From Clostridia bacterium (lineage in GTDB: Bacteria > Bacillota > Clostridia > Oscillospirales > CAG-272): DNA of 64,000 nt. This document shows positions 39,786-47,466 of this stretch, in pieces. Where the stretch lies: the NCBI GenBank assembly GCA_017508425.1, contig JAFVYZ010000045.1, forward strand, positions 24,709 through 88,708. The letters are read 5' to 3'. Under the pieces are notes generated by a model. That model ran no database searches, was not told the origin of the DNA, and saw only the letters and a program-made list of their open reading frames with translations. How positions within the stretch are numbered: the first letter of the stretch is position 1; the number at the start of each line of letters is the position of its first letter. Made by a program: the position numbers and the translations under genes.

Positions 39786-42059
39786 TTATTGTAAAAGAAA
39801 GCGATATTTTTCAAGATACACGAAGTATTCGCACCCTTCAAGAACCTCAAAAAGCACAAGAGCTTGCTCGTTTGGGATCAAGAGTGTGCCGTGATCCCCC
39901 TCGACCGGTACAACCGCCTTGTGCGGCACGGGACCGTGCGCGCCCAAAATGTATAGATCGGCATTCACGGGCGGTGCTTCTTTTTTTGTCAGGGAGCGGT
40001 ATTCGGACAAGGCGGTGCTCTCATAATATAGAAGCGAGTCCCCATAGGATACCGAAAGGAAGAGTGCGGGCTCGGTCGATCGCGACATAAAGATCGGCTC
40101 ACCGATCAACATTGTGCCTGTTTCAAAAATCTTGACCTCACCTCCATAGGGATAGAGCACCACCGATACGTTTTCCTCGCTCGCCAAGGAAAAGAGCGAT
40201 TCAAAAATCGCAAGCTCCGCTTCATTTCTCGGCTCGGGGAGCCATAACGCATGTACCACGTTACGCTCACTAAACCGTGAAAAGGAAACGACCTGCGCCT
40301 TGTGGTAATGCGTAAACACCATCACATCAAGCTCGGTGGCACCGGCATCCTGCAGCAATCGCCAGCCCTCGGACAGCTGCGTGGAGCTGCCGCTTGAAAG
40401 ATCCACCAGCACGGCACCCTCATTCCCAATAAGACCGATGCTTTCATTTTTACCGCTCATACGGTAAAGCGCCGTAAGCTCCCCCTCCCCGTTTGCCCTT
40501 GTCAGCGTCAAGCAAAGTGCAAACAACACGACAAGAGATGCGATCGGTGTAAGGGTCAACCACCGCCGCCGTCCGAGCGGAAGGAGTAAAAGCACGATAG
40601 CCGCGATCACGCAAGGAATGATGACGTAAGGCGCAAAATCGTACGAAAGAGACAACACGGCATCGGGGGTCGAGAACCGTTGCGCAAGATCAAGGATCAA
40701 GGTGCCGATCCCGCGGCAAAGAAAAGCTATAGGTAAACACCAATCGCACACCAGCAAAAGGATCCCGAAAAGCAAAAACGGAGCGGCGAGCGGGATCATA
40801 ACCAAATTGGAGAGCGGGGTGAGCAAAGCAATCTCACCAAAGGTCAGCCATTGTATGGGTAAAATGGCAAAGCCGGCAAAAAGCGAGATCAAAAGTGAGG
40901 TCATCACAAAGCGCAGGATGGCCAAGTGCACGCCGACGATGCCCTTTCGTTTCGGCAAAAGGGACAGGAGCGCGCACTCGACCTCCTCAAAGGAAAGAAT
41001 TCCAAAGGTAGCAAGGATCGTCAGTTGATAGGAGGTGCTGTAAAAGGCATACGGCTGCCAAAGCAAAATCACGGATGCGGCCACCAACAAGGAACTCAGT
41101 GCATCGGCACGACTTTTAAAGAAAAAGCCAAGCAATACCAAGGAAAGCATGAAGACCGCACGGAGTGTGGAGGGTGTTGCACCCGTCAAGATCAAATATC
41201 CGAACATAAAAAGAAGCGTCAGGGCAATGCGGCTCTTTTTATGCGCGCCGAGCAAATAAAGAATACGCTCGAGAATTGCGGCCAAAATACCGATATGAAG
41301 ACCGCTGATCGCCAAAAGATGCGAAACCCCGGCACGCCTGAAATTACGTGTGGTAGTGGGCGATATATCATCACGCTCACCCAGGAGCATTGCCGAAAGC
41401 AGGCTTCCGACCTCCCCCTCCACCGAAAAGGTAAGGCGATCGCTGAGGCGAAATCTCAAGGCTTCAATTGCATCTATGATCTTGCTGCTTCGATGCTCCT
41501 GCAGCAAAAGCCCCTCGGTGGTTTCGAGCAAGAAGATCACCGAGCACCCCTTTGCGCGATGCTGATAATGCTGATTTTTATAGTAATTATCATAAGTAAG
41601 GTCTTTTACTGCAACGGTGCCCGATGCCACGTCGCCGCGGTAGAAGGGGGAGGAAAAGTCGGCGAGGATCAGGGCCCTTCCGCGGCAAGGGGTACCGTTG
41701 ATCTCTTTCACCTTCACAGTAAGCTGTGATGAGTAGGTATTGGTGTACTCCACCTCCTCTACCTCGAAAAGAACTGTGACTTTTTCTCCGATCTTTGAGG
41801 TCAAGGCCGCCGTTTGATAGAGATGATGGGCGCTCCTTGCGGCTCCAAGCAAAATACCAAGTGAAATAAGCGTCAAGCAAAGTCTTGAATAAGAATACCC
41901 TTGCCCCACCATAAGGGCAACAAGCACAATGAAGAGGAAGGCGGCTGAAACAGCCACAACAAGTGCAACCGCAAAGGACAAAAAGGCGCAGCACAGCACA
42001 ATACACAGCAAAAAGAACACCAAGGCACACGCCAAGGGCCGATTTTTGAAAATCGCCAC
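39786..42059 (-). CDS. comEC: ComEC/Rec2-family DNA uptake channel protein, with degenerate C-terminal domain
   Basis: Polytopic protein that passes single-stranded DNA across the membrane in competent cells. The 757-residue product has the N-terminal membrane helices and OB-like segment (about residues 30-200), then the competence core (RRAGVSHLLAISGLHIGIL, about residues 245-265, the family signature) with many helices, and a C-terminal metallo-beta-lactamase-like domain (from about 525). In that domain the usual HxHxDH metal site reads THYHKAQ and the DVGQGD motif is absent, so it is probably catalytically dead. The start is GTG at 42059 after GAAGGGAAGTGA, with a strong promoter at 42093. 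No other com genes are adjacent, so natural competence cannot be concluded. Confidence 0.9.
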   Translation of the reverse strand: MAIFKNRPLACALVFFLLCIVLCCAFLSFAVALVVAVSAAFLFIVLVALMVGQGYSYSRLCLTLISLGILLGAARSAHHLYQTAALTSKIGEKVTVLFEVEEVEYTNTYSSQLTVKVKEINGTPCRGRALILADFSSPFYRGDVASGTVAVKDLTYDNYYKNQHYQHRAKGCSVIFLLETTEGLLLQEHRSSKIIDAIEALRFRLSDRLTFSVEGEVGSLLSAMLLGERDDISPTTTRNFRRAGVSHLLAISGLHIGILAAILERILYLLGAHKKSRIALTLLFMFGYLILTGATPSTLRAVFMLSLVLLGFFFKSRADALSSLLVAASVILLWQPYAFYSTSYQLTILATFGILSFEEVECALLSLLPKRKGIVGVHLAILRFVMTSLLISLFAGFAILPIQWLTFGEIALLTPLSNLVMIPLAAPFLLFGILLLVCDWCLPIAFLCRGIGTLILDLAQRFSTPDAVLSLSYDFAPYVIIPCVIAAIVLLLLPLGRRRWLTLTPIASLVVLFALCLTLTRANGEGELTALYRMSGKNESIGLIGNEGAVLVDLSSGSSTQLSEGWRLLQDAGATELDVMVFTHYHKAQVVSFSRFSERNVVHALWLPEPRNEAELAIFESLFSLASEENVSVVLYPYGGEVKIFETGTMLIGEPIFMSRSTEPALFLSVSYGDSLLYYESTALSEYRSLTKKEAPPVNADLYILGAHGPVPHKAVVPVEGDHGTLLIPNEQALVLFEVLEGCEYFVYLEKYRFLLQ

Positions 42060-42092
42060 GATTTGTCACTTCCCTTCATTATTTTATTCTAT

Positions 42093-42121
42093 ATTATACG
42101 TTTCCCACGATCAAATGTCAA
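42093..42121 (-). promoter_or_regulatory. Consensus sigma-A promoter of comEC
   Basis: On the minus strand TTGACA (42116-42121), 17 bases, TATAAT (42093-42098). Confidence 0.85.
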
Positions 42122-42141
42122 GCAATTCCCCCCTTTGAAGG

Positions 42142-42159
42142 GCATTTTCAAGAAAATGC
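42142..42159. promoter_or_regulatory. Inverted repeat between the divergent comEC and acpP promoters
   Basis: GCATTTTC, two bases, GAAAATGC, abutting the acpP -35 box at 42160. It is placed where a repressor would block acpP; it does not match the FapR operator I know. Confidence 0.5.
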
Positions 42160-42188
42160 TTGACAAATACACTTTTCCTTTATATAAT
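42160..42188 (+). promoter_or_regulatory. Consensus sigma-A promoter of acpP
   Basis: TTGACA (42160-42165), 17 bases, TATAAT (42183-42188), 30 bases before the start codon. Confidence 0.9.
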
Positions 42189-42218
42189 GAAGGGGTAATA
42201 ACTTTTGGAGGACTTGAT

Positions 42219-42440
42219 ATGTTTGATAAAGTAAAGCAAATTCTGATTGATGAGCTGCAGCTTAACGAGAGTGAGATCACACTTGAGGCAGAGCTCTCGA
42301 AGGATCTTGGCATCAACTCGATTGAACTTGCCGATCTTATCATGATGTGTGAAGAAGAATTTGGCATCGAAATCACTGAGGACGACGCCAACGAATTCAT
42401 CACCGTCGGCGACGTTGTAAACTATCTTGAAAAGCTTTAA
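42219..42440 (+). CDS. acpP: Acyl carrier protein
   Basis: Small acidic carrier holding growing acyl chains on a phosphopantetheine arm. The 73-residue product has the four-helix ACP layout and the attachment serine in DLGINSIELADLIMM. The usual D-S-L-D/E around the serine here reads N-S-I-E, a divergence seen in secondary ACPs. The ATG at 42219 follows TTGGAGG. It is monocistronic, with consensus promoter and strong terminator, and is not beside fab genes. It may be the housekeeping ACP or a specialised one; the strong promoter favours an abundant protein. Confidence 0.9.
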   Translation: MFDKVKQILIDELQLNESEITLEAELSKDLGINSIELADLIMMCEEEFGIEITEDDANEFITVGDVVNYLEKL

Positions 42441-42451
42441 TTCCACAAAAT

Positions 42452-42495
42452 AAGCGCCCGTTTGCTTCGCTCTTGCAATGCAAACGGGCGCTTTT
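42452..42495 (+). terminator. Terminator of acpP
   Basis: AAGCGCCCGTTTGC (42452-42465) pairs perfectly with 42480-42493 and is followed by TTAT. Confidence 0.88.
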
Positions 42496-42541
42496 ATCAT
42501 ATTTTCTTCACACACTCTCTATAATTTTGTGAGGTGAAATT

Positions 42542-43261
42542 ATGATAAAGAAAATACATGTACTCTCTTTTCTTTGCGCATTTTTGGCGGTATCATTGCT
42601 CTCATCAGCCCTCTTTTCAAGGCTTTTTCAACAAGGAGCCGTCATATTGACGGGAAACGAGCCCAAGGAGCAACGCGTGATCGTCATCGACGCCGGGCAC
42701 GGCGGCATTGACGGGGGCACAAGCGGCTCCGACGGCACGCCGGAAAAGGAGCTTAACCTTGCAATTGCCAAAAAATTAGCCGCACTCTTTACGGTGTCGG
42801 GCTATACGGTGATACAAACGCGCGAGGATGACCGATCCCTTGCCGCTCCCGATGCCCCCAAGGGTCACGTGAAGCAATCCGATCTGGATGCACGCCTTGA
42901 GGTATTGACCAAGCATCCGAATTCCCTTTTTTTGAGCATTCACATGAACGCCTATCAAGGTACGCCCTGCCGGGGGCTTCAAGTTTGGTATTCTCAAAAT
43001 AACGAGGCCTCGGCAGAATATGCCTTGACTGTTCAGTCGGGGGTAAAAGCCTACCTCCAGCAGGACAATCACCGAAAGATCAAGGCGGCAACCTCCTCCA
43101 TTTATTTGCTTAAAAAGGCCATCAATCCCGCCATTCTTATTGAGTGCGGCTTTCTCTCCAACGAGGAGGAGTGTGAAAAGCTAAAAAACGAAGAATACCA
43201 AAAGGCGTTGGCGCTTGCAATTTTTGCTTCTTTACACCAAAAAATGCGTTGTAATACTTGA
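42542..43261 (+). CDS. cwlD: N-acetylmuramoyl-L-alanine amidase, CwlD type
   Basis: Zinc amidase that removes peptides from muramic acid; CwlD does this as the first step of muramic delta-lactam formation in the spore cortex. The 239-residue protein has an N-terminal signal anchor (VLSFLCAFLAVSLLSSALF) and an amidase_3 domain with IVIDAGHGGIDGGTSG (zinc His), EKELNLAIAKKL (zinc Glu), FLSIHMNAY (zinc His) and the catalytic Glu in AILIECGFLSNEEE. The ATG at 42542 follows GTGAGGTG. The pathway partner, a PdaA-type deacetylase, is at 15682. The radA promoter overlaps its stop codon. Confidence 0.92.
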   Translation: MIKKIHVLSFLCAFLAVSLLSSALFSRLFQQGAVILTGNEPKEQRVIVIDAGHGGIDGGTSGSDGTPEKELNLAIAKKLAALFTVSGYTVIQTREDDRSLAAPDAPKGHVKQSDLDARLEVLTKHPNSLFLSIHMNAYQGTPCRGLQVWYSQNNEASAEYALTVQSGVKAYLQQDNHRKIKAATSSIYLLKKAINPAILIECGFLSNEEECEKLKNEEYQKALALAIFASLHQKMRCNT

Positions 43262-43286
43262 TACCCAAGGAAAAGCGTGGTATAAT
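43258..43286 (+). promoter_or_regulatory. Sigma-A type promoter of radA
   Basis: TTGATA (43258-43263), 17 bases, TATAAT (43281-43286). The -35 box overlaps the cwlD stop codon. Confidence 0.82.
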
Positions 43287-43313
43287 GGAAGCAATAACGA
43301 TGTGGAGGCGCCA

Positions 43314-44708
43314 ATGAAAGGTCTTAAAACGGTTTACGTTTGCTCCGAATGTGAATACAGCTCCCCCAAATGGATGGGAAAATGCCCCTCTTGCGGTGCG
43401 TGGAACAGCTTTGTTGAGGACGTTATCGCCGAAGAGAAAAAGGGTACCGCCGCCCAAAAGCATGCCCTGACAGCACGTACGGGTGACCAACGCGCCACAC
43501 CCTACCGCGAACTCGAAATGCCCTCTTACATTCGCACGGCCACGGGGCTTCTTGAGCTCGACCGCGTGCTGGGTGGGGGTCTTGTACTGGGATCGGTGGT
43601 GCTGCTCTCGGGCGAGCCGGGCATCGGCAAATCCACACTTTTGATGCAAATTTCTGACATTCTCGGCTCACATCGCCGCGTGCTCTACATTTCGGGCGAG
43701 GAATCGAGCGGTCAATTGAAGCTGCGCGCCGAGCGTCTTGGCGTGAAGGGCGAAAATCTCTCGATTTTGACCGAAACCAATATCGAAAAAATTTTAGCCG
43801 AGATCGATCGCGTCAAGCCCGACGTTGCGATCGTGGATTCGATCCAAACCATTTACAGTGAAAATATCGCCTCCACCGCGGGGGCCGTGACGCAGGTGCG
43901 CGAAAGTGCGCTTGCGCTCATTAACAAGGCCAAGGCCGACAATATTTCCGTGATCCTCGTAGGTCACGTGAATAAGGAGGGCAGCATCGCAGGCCCCAAG
44001 ATTCTTGAGCACATGGTCGATGCCGTGCTTTATTTTGAGGGCGAGCGTCAGCAAACCTATCGCATCATCCGTGCGATCAAAAACCGCTATGGCTCAACCA
44101 ATGAGATCGGCGTGTTTGAAATGACCGATGAGGGGCTGTGTGAGGTGCAAAACCCCTCGGAAATGCTACTGGCGGGCAGACCGCAAAACACCTCCGGCAA
44201 CTGTGCCGTATGCACCATGGAGGGCACAAGACCCCTCATTGCCGAAATTCAGGCGCTTGTCAGCGCCACCGCCTTCCCTGCTCCGCGCCGCACCTCAAAC
44301 GGCATTGATTACAACCGTCTTTGCCTGATTTTAGCCGTGCTTGAAAAGCGCCTGGGGCTCCGTTTTTCGGCAAACGACGTGTATATTAACGTCATCGGCG
44401 GTATGCGCCTTGACGAGCCTGCCTCCGACCTTGCGGTCGCCATGGCACTCATCTCGTCCCTGACCGACCGCGCCGTGCCCGACGATCTCATTGCCATCGG
44501 CGAGCTGGGGCTTTCGGGCGAGTGCCGCGCCGTTTCGGGGCTTGAGTACCGCGTGAAGGAGGCGGCACGCCTCGGCTTTAGGCGCGCGATCGTTCCCTGC
44601 CGAAACCTTGAAAAACGAGGGATCAAGGCGGAGATCGAGCTCTTGCCCATCAAGAGCATCTTTGACATCTTAAAGCTTCTTTCTCCTACTGAGAAAAAGG
44701 ATATTTAA
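43314..44708 (+). CDS. radA: DNA repair protein RadA (Sms)
   Basis: RecA-related helicase that extends branches during recombination. The 464-residue protein has the N-terminal zinc finger YVCSECEYSSPKWMGKCPSC, Walker A SGEPGIGKSTLL, the RadA-specific KNRYGST motif (residues about 257-263) and a C-terminal Lon-protease-like domain lacking the catalytic serine-lysine pair. The ATG at 43314 has GGAGGC upstream; the open frame further upstream runs into cwlD. A metallo-hydrolase gene starts 19 bases after its stop, so the two could be co-transcribed. Typical length and motifs. Confidence 0.96.
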   Translation: MKGLKTVYVCSECEYSSPKWMGKCPSCGAWNSFVEDVIAEEKKGTAAQKHALTARTGDQRATPYRELEMPSYIRTATGLLELDRVLGGGLVLGSVVLLSGEPGIGKSTLLMQISDILGSHRRVLYISGEESSGQLKLRAERLGVKGENLSILTETNIEKILAEIDRVKPDVAIVDSIQTIYSENIASTAGAVTQVRESALALINKAKADNISVILVGHVNKEGSIAGPKILEHMVDAVLYFEGERQQTYRIIRAIKNRYGSTNEIGVFEMTDEGLCEVQNPSEMLLAGRPQNTSGNCAVCTMEGTRPLIAEIQALVSATAFPAPRRTSNGIDYNRLCLILAVLEKRLGLRFSANDVYINVIGGMRLDEPASDLAVAMALISSLTDRAVPDDLIAIGELGLSGECRAVSGLEYRVKEAARLGFRRAIVPCRNLEKRGIKAEIELLPIKSIFDILKLLSPTEKKDI

Positions 44709-44727
44709 ACAAAAGCGAGGATATTTT

Positions 44728-45927
44728 ATGCTTGAATTTATCAAAGCAAAAGGACTGGGGCTTTCACTCGGTGAAACCTACGAGAATGCCAAAAACAACA
44801 GCGTAGTACTACAGTACACCGAGGTGAGTGAGGCGCAGTATGAGGACTATTACAAGTCCCTTTTGCCCGAATTTACCGTTTATGATGAAAAATGCATAGT
44901 CGGCAACCGTTTTGCCACGCTTATAAATGAAACGCACGAGCTGCATTTATGCTTTTATCCCTCGATTGCCGAGATGCGCGTCATTTACGGCGGGCGCGTT
45001 TGGCTGCCCGAAAAAACGACTCCCTCAGCCGAGCACATCATGACCCCTGCCTTTACCCAGATCGGTCTTAGCATCGGCGGTATGCTTTACGTGGTACAGC
45101 TCTCCGACGGTACCTTTATGATCATTGACAGCGGCAAAAAGAATGACGAGGACCGCGATCTGCTTTTAAAATTCTTGTATGAGAAAAAGCCCGCACATCA
45201 CGAAAAACCGAAAATTACTGCGTGGCTCATTTCCCACGCACACCACGACCATCTCCATCTTTGCCTTGATTTCCTTTTGACTTACGGTGATAAGGTAGAG
45301 CTTTCGCTCTTTGGCTACAACTTCCCCGACTTTGAAACCGATATTATCAAAAGCACACGCGCGGTTGAAACCGAGCATGCGGCACATTGGCAAAATTGTA
45401 TAAAGGAGATGCTTGATGAGCGTTTCCCCAATGTAACACGCTGGACGATGCACACCGGGCAAAAGCTCCTTTTGCCGGGTTGTGAGGCGGAGTTTCTTGG
45501 CACGTGGGAGGACCATTGGCCCGCATTTATGAAGACAGTCAATGAAACATCTTTTATCGTTAAGCTTACTTTTGAAAACGGACATGCCTTCTTGCTTCCG
45601 TGTGATGCGTGGTACGGGCAAACCAACCTTGCCGTTGCAGTTTGGGGGGATTACCTCAAGAGCGACGTTTTGCAGATCATTCACCACGGGCTTGCAGGCG
45701 GCAACATTGCCTTTTATGAAAAGGTATTGCCCGAGATCGTATTCTGGCCGAGTTCGGAAATTCGCTTTGCGGCAGAACCCGGATCTATCGTAAATCCAGA
45801 AACCGGTAAAATAACCCCTGTGGTGCGCGACTACGAGCCCAGCCGTTGGCTGCTCGAGCACGTAGATCGACACTATCATTGCGGCAGGACTGTAACGGTT
45901 GACACCAAAACCCTTGAAGAGATTTAA
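44728..45927 (+). CDS. Metallo-beta-lactamase-fold hydrolase, first of a tandem pair
   Basis: A 399-residue cytoplasmic protein with an N-terminal domain of about 110 residues of unknown fold, then a metallo-beta-lactamase domain with WLISHAHHDHLHLC (HxHxDH, about residues 168-175), a downstream DAWYGQT (metal Asp) and IIHHGLAGGN (late His). It is closely similar to the next gene over its whole length, so the two are a tandem duplication. The substrate is unknown; the fold is used by nucleases, lactonases and phosphodiesterases. The ATG at 44728 follows GCGAGGATA. It ends at a terminator of its own. Confidence 0.82.
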   Translation: MLEFIKAKGLGLSLGETYENAKNNSVVLQYTEVSEAQYEDYYKSLLPEFTVYDEKCIVGNRFATLINETHELHLCFYPSIAEMRVIYGGRVWLPEKTTPSAEHIMTPAFTQIGLSIGGMLYVVQLSDGTFMIIDSGKKNDEDRDLLLKFLYEKKPAHHEKPKITAWLISHAHHDHLHLCLDFLLTYGDKVELSLFGYNFPDFETDIIKSTRAVETEHAAHWQNCIKEMLDERFPNVTRWTMHTGQKLLLPGCEAEFLGTWEDHWPAFMKTVNETSFIVKLTFENGHAFLLPCDAWYGQTNLAVAVWGDYLKSDVLQIIHHGLAGGNIAFYEKVLPEIVFWPSSEIRFAAEPGSIVNPETGKITPVVRDYEPSRWLLEHVDRHYHCGRTVTVDTKTLEEI

Positions 45928-45933
45928 TATTTT

Positions 45934-45962
45934 GTGCGGCGGTATTACCGCCGCACTTTTTT
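45934..45962 (+). terminator. Terminator after the first metallo-hydrolase gene
   Basis: GTGCGGCGGTA (45934-45944) pairs with TACCGCCGCAC (45946-45956), followed by six T. Confidence 0.9.
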
Positions 45963-46013
45963 CATTTATTACAAATAATTTATCAATATTCACTACCCTT
46001 GCGTGCCGCCTTG

Positions 46014-46022
46014 TGCTATAAT
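46014..46022 (+). promoter_or_regulatory. Extended -10 promoter of the second metallo-hydrolase gene
   Basis: TGCTATAAT at 46014-46022, 34 bases before the start codon; the -35 region is poor, which an extended -10 can compensate. Confidence 0.6.
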
Positions 46023-46056
46023 AAAAGCAACCTTGAAGCAAAAGTGAGGATTTTTT

Positions 46057-47250
46057 ATGCTTGACTTTATCACCGCAAAAGGAGAGGGGTTGACCCTCGC
46101 TAACACCTACGAAAATGCCAAAAACCAAAACGTTGTGCTTCGCTACACCGATGTGAGCGAGGCACGGTTTGAAGAATATTACAACACCCTTTTGCGCGAT
46201 TTTACACTTTACAATGAAAAAACAGTGGTCGGTAACCATTTTGCCACGCTCGTTACCGACACGCACGAGCTGCACATTTGCTTTTACCAAGCAATTTCCG
46301 AGATGCGCGTCATTTACGGCATACGCTGCTGGTTGCCCTCGAAAGAGGCACCTGTATGCAACGAAAGCCTCCCTCTTACCCTCACGCAAATGGGACTTAT
46401 CATCAACAGCGGCTTATCTCTTGTTGTCACGCTTGCCGACGGTAGCTTTTTATTGATCGACGGCGGCAAGGAGGCAAACGATGAGCACCAAGACCGCAAA
46501 CATCTCTTTGAATTCTTGTGGGAGCACAAGCCCAAGCATCACGAAAAGCCGAAAATTGCCGCGTGGCTCATTTCTCACTCGCACACCGACCACATCAACC
46601 TTTGCCAAGAGTTTTTAAAGGAATACGGCAACCGCGTGGAGCTATCTCTTTTTGGCTATAACTTCCCCGATTTTGAAACCGGCATTATCACGAAGTCAGA
46701 GGGCAAGGAGCTGTACTGGCAAACGACCACCAAGGATTTGCTTGACGAGCGATTCCCCAATACCACGCGCTATACCATGCACACGGGGCAAAGCCTGCTG
46801 CTCCCCGGCTGTGAGGTTGAGATCCTCACCACTTGGGAGGATTTTTGGCCCCAGGAAATGCCCAGCGCCAACCACTCCTCCTTTATCATACGTCTGAAAT
46901 TTGCCACGGGCAAGACCGTGCTGGTCCCTGCCGACGCGTGGAAGCCCACGACCGCCCAAGCCCTCGCGATTTGGGGCGATTACCTGAAAAGCGACGTGCT
47001 GCAGGTCGTGCATCACGGCTTGTCGGGCGGTAACATTGATTTTTACAAAGCAGTGGCCCCCGAGCTCTTGCTTTGGCCTACGCCCGAGATCCGCTTTGTA
47101 TCCGAGGAGCCATACCTCAACGCCGCAGGCGAGAAAAAAGCCGTGGCACGCCAGTTTGAGCCGAGCTGTTGGCTGATGGAACACTTTGACCGCCATTATC
47201 ATCACGGCAAGACTGTAACGCTTGATATGAAAGACCTCAGCGAGATCTAA
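46057..47250 (+). CDS. Metallo-beta-lactamase-fold hydrolase, second of a tandem pair
   Basis: Paralogue of the preceding gene: 397 residues, the same unknown N-terminal domain (GLTLANTYENAKNQNVVLRY against GLSLGETYENAKNNSVVLQY), WLISHSHTDHINLC metal motif, PADAWKPTT (metal Asp) and VVHHGLSGGN. It shares long identical stretches with its partner, including VELSLFGYNFPDFET. It has its own promoter and terminator, so the copies can be regulated separately. Spacing and shared ribosome sites (AGTGAGGAT) suggest duplication including the leader. Substrate unknown. Confidence 0.82.
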   Translation: MLDFITAKGEGLTLANTYENAKNQNVVLRYTDVSEARFEEYYNTLLRDFTLYNEKTVVGNHFATLVTDTHELHICFYQAISEMRVIYGIRCWLPSKEAPVCNESLPLTLTQMGLIINSGLSLVVTLADGSFLLIDGGKEANDEHQDRKHLFEFLWEHKPKHHEKPKIAAWLISHSHTDHINLCQEFLKEYGNRVELSLFGYNFPDFETGIITKSEGKELYWQTTTKDLLDERFPNTTRYTMHTGQSLLLPGCEVEILTTWEDFWPQEMPSANHSSFIIRLKFATGKTVLVPADAWKPTTAQALAIWGDYLKSDVLQVVHHGLSGGNIDFYKAVAPELLLWPTPEIRFVSEEPYLNAAGEKKAVARQFEPSCWLMEHFDRHYHHGKTVTLDMKDLSEI

Positions 47251-47253
47251 AAC

Positions 47254-47287
47254 AAAGGCGCGATAGCAAATGCTATCGCGCCTTTGT
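47254..47287. terminator. Bidirectional terminator between the metallo-hydrolase and DUF6440 genes
   Basis: AAAGGCGCGATAGC (47254-47267) pairs perfectly with 47272-47285; T-rich on both sides. Confidence 0.9.
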
Positions 47288-47464
47288 TTATTTAACGATC
47301 GGTGTGATCACAGGCTTGCCCTCACGGTCAAGCAGTGGCGTGATGCCGCCTGCATACCCCGATTGCCGAAATACGTAATTGACGCCCGTCCTTGTATCCA
47401 CCCAGATCTCGATCACATCCATTGCACCTTGCTTATAAACCTTTTCAAATCTTTTTTCTGCCAT
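47288..47464 (-). CDS. DUF6440 family small protein
   Basis: A 58-residue protein, read from ATG at 47464 to TAA at 47288-47290: it starts MAEKRFEKVYKQG, has IWVDTRTGVNYVF and GYAGGITPLLDREGKPVI. This is the conserved pattern of the DUF6440 family, short cytosolic proteins of unknown role common in Firmicutes. AGGAG lies eight bases upstream, inside the 3' end of malQ, whose stop is two bases before the start, so it is probably the last gene of polA-malQ-DUF6440. No motifs indicate catalysis. Confidence 0.85.
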   Translation of the reverse strand: MAEKRFEKVYKQGAMDVIEIWVDTRTGVNYVFRQSGYAGGITPLLDREGKPVITPIVK

Positions 47465-47466
47465 AA

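Noticed and set aside
45166-46389. 407-codon open frame on the minus strand
   Set aside because: Antisense of both metallo-hydrolase genes and crosses a terminator.
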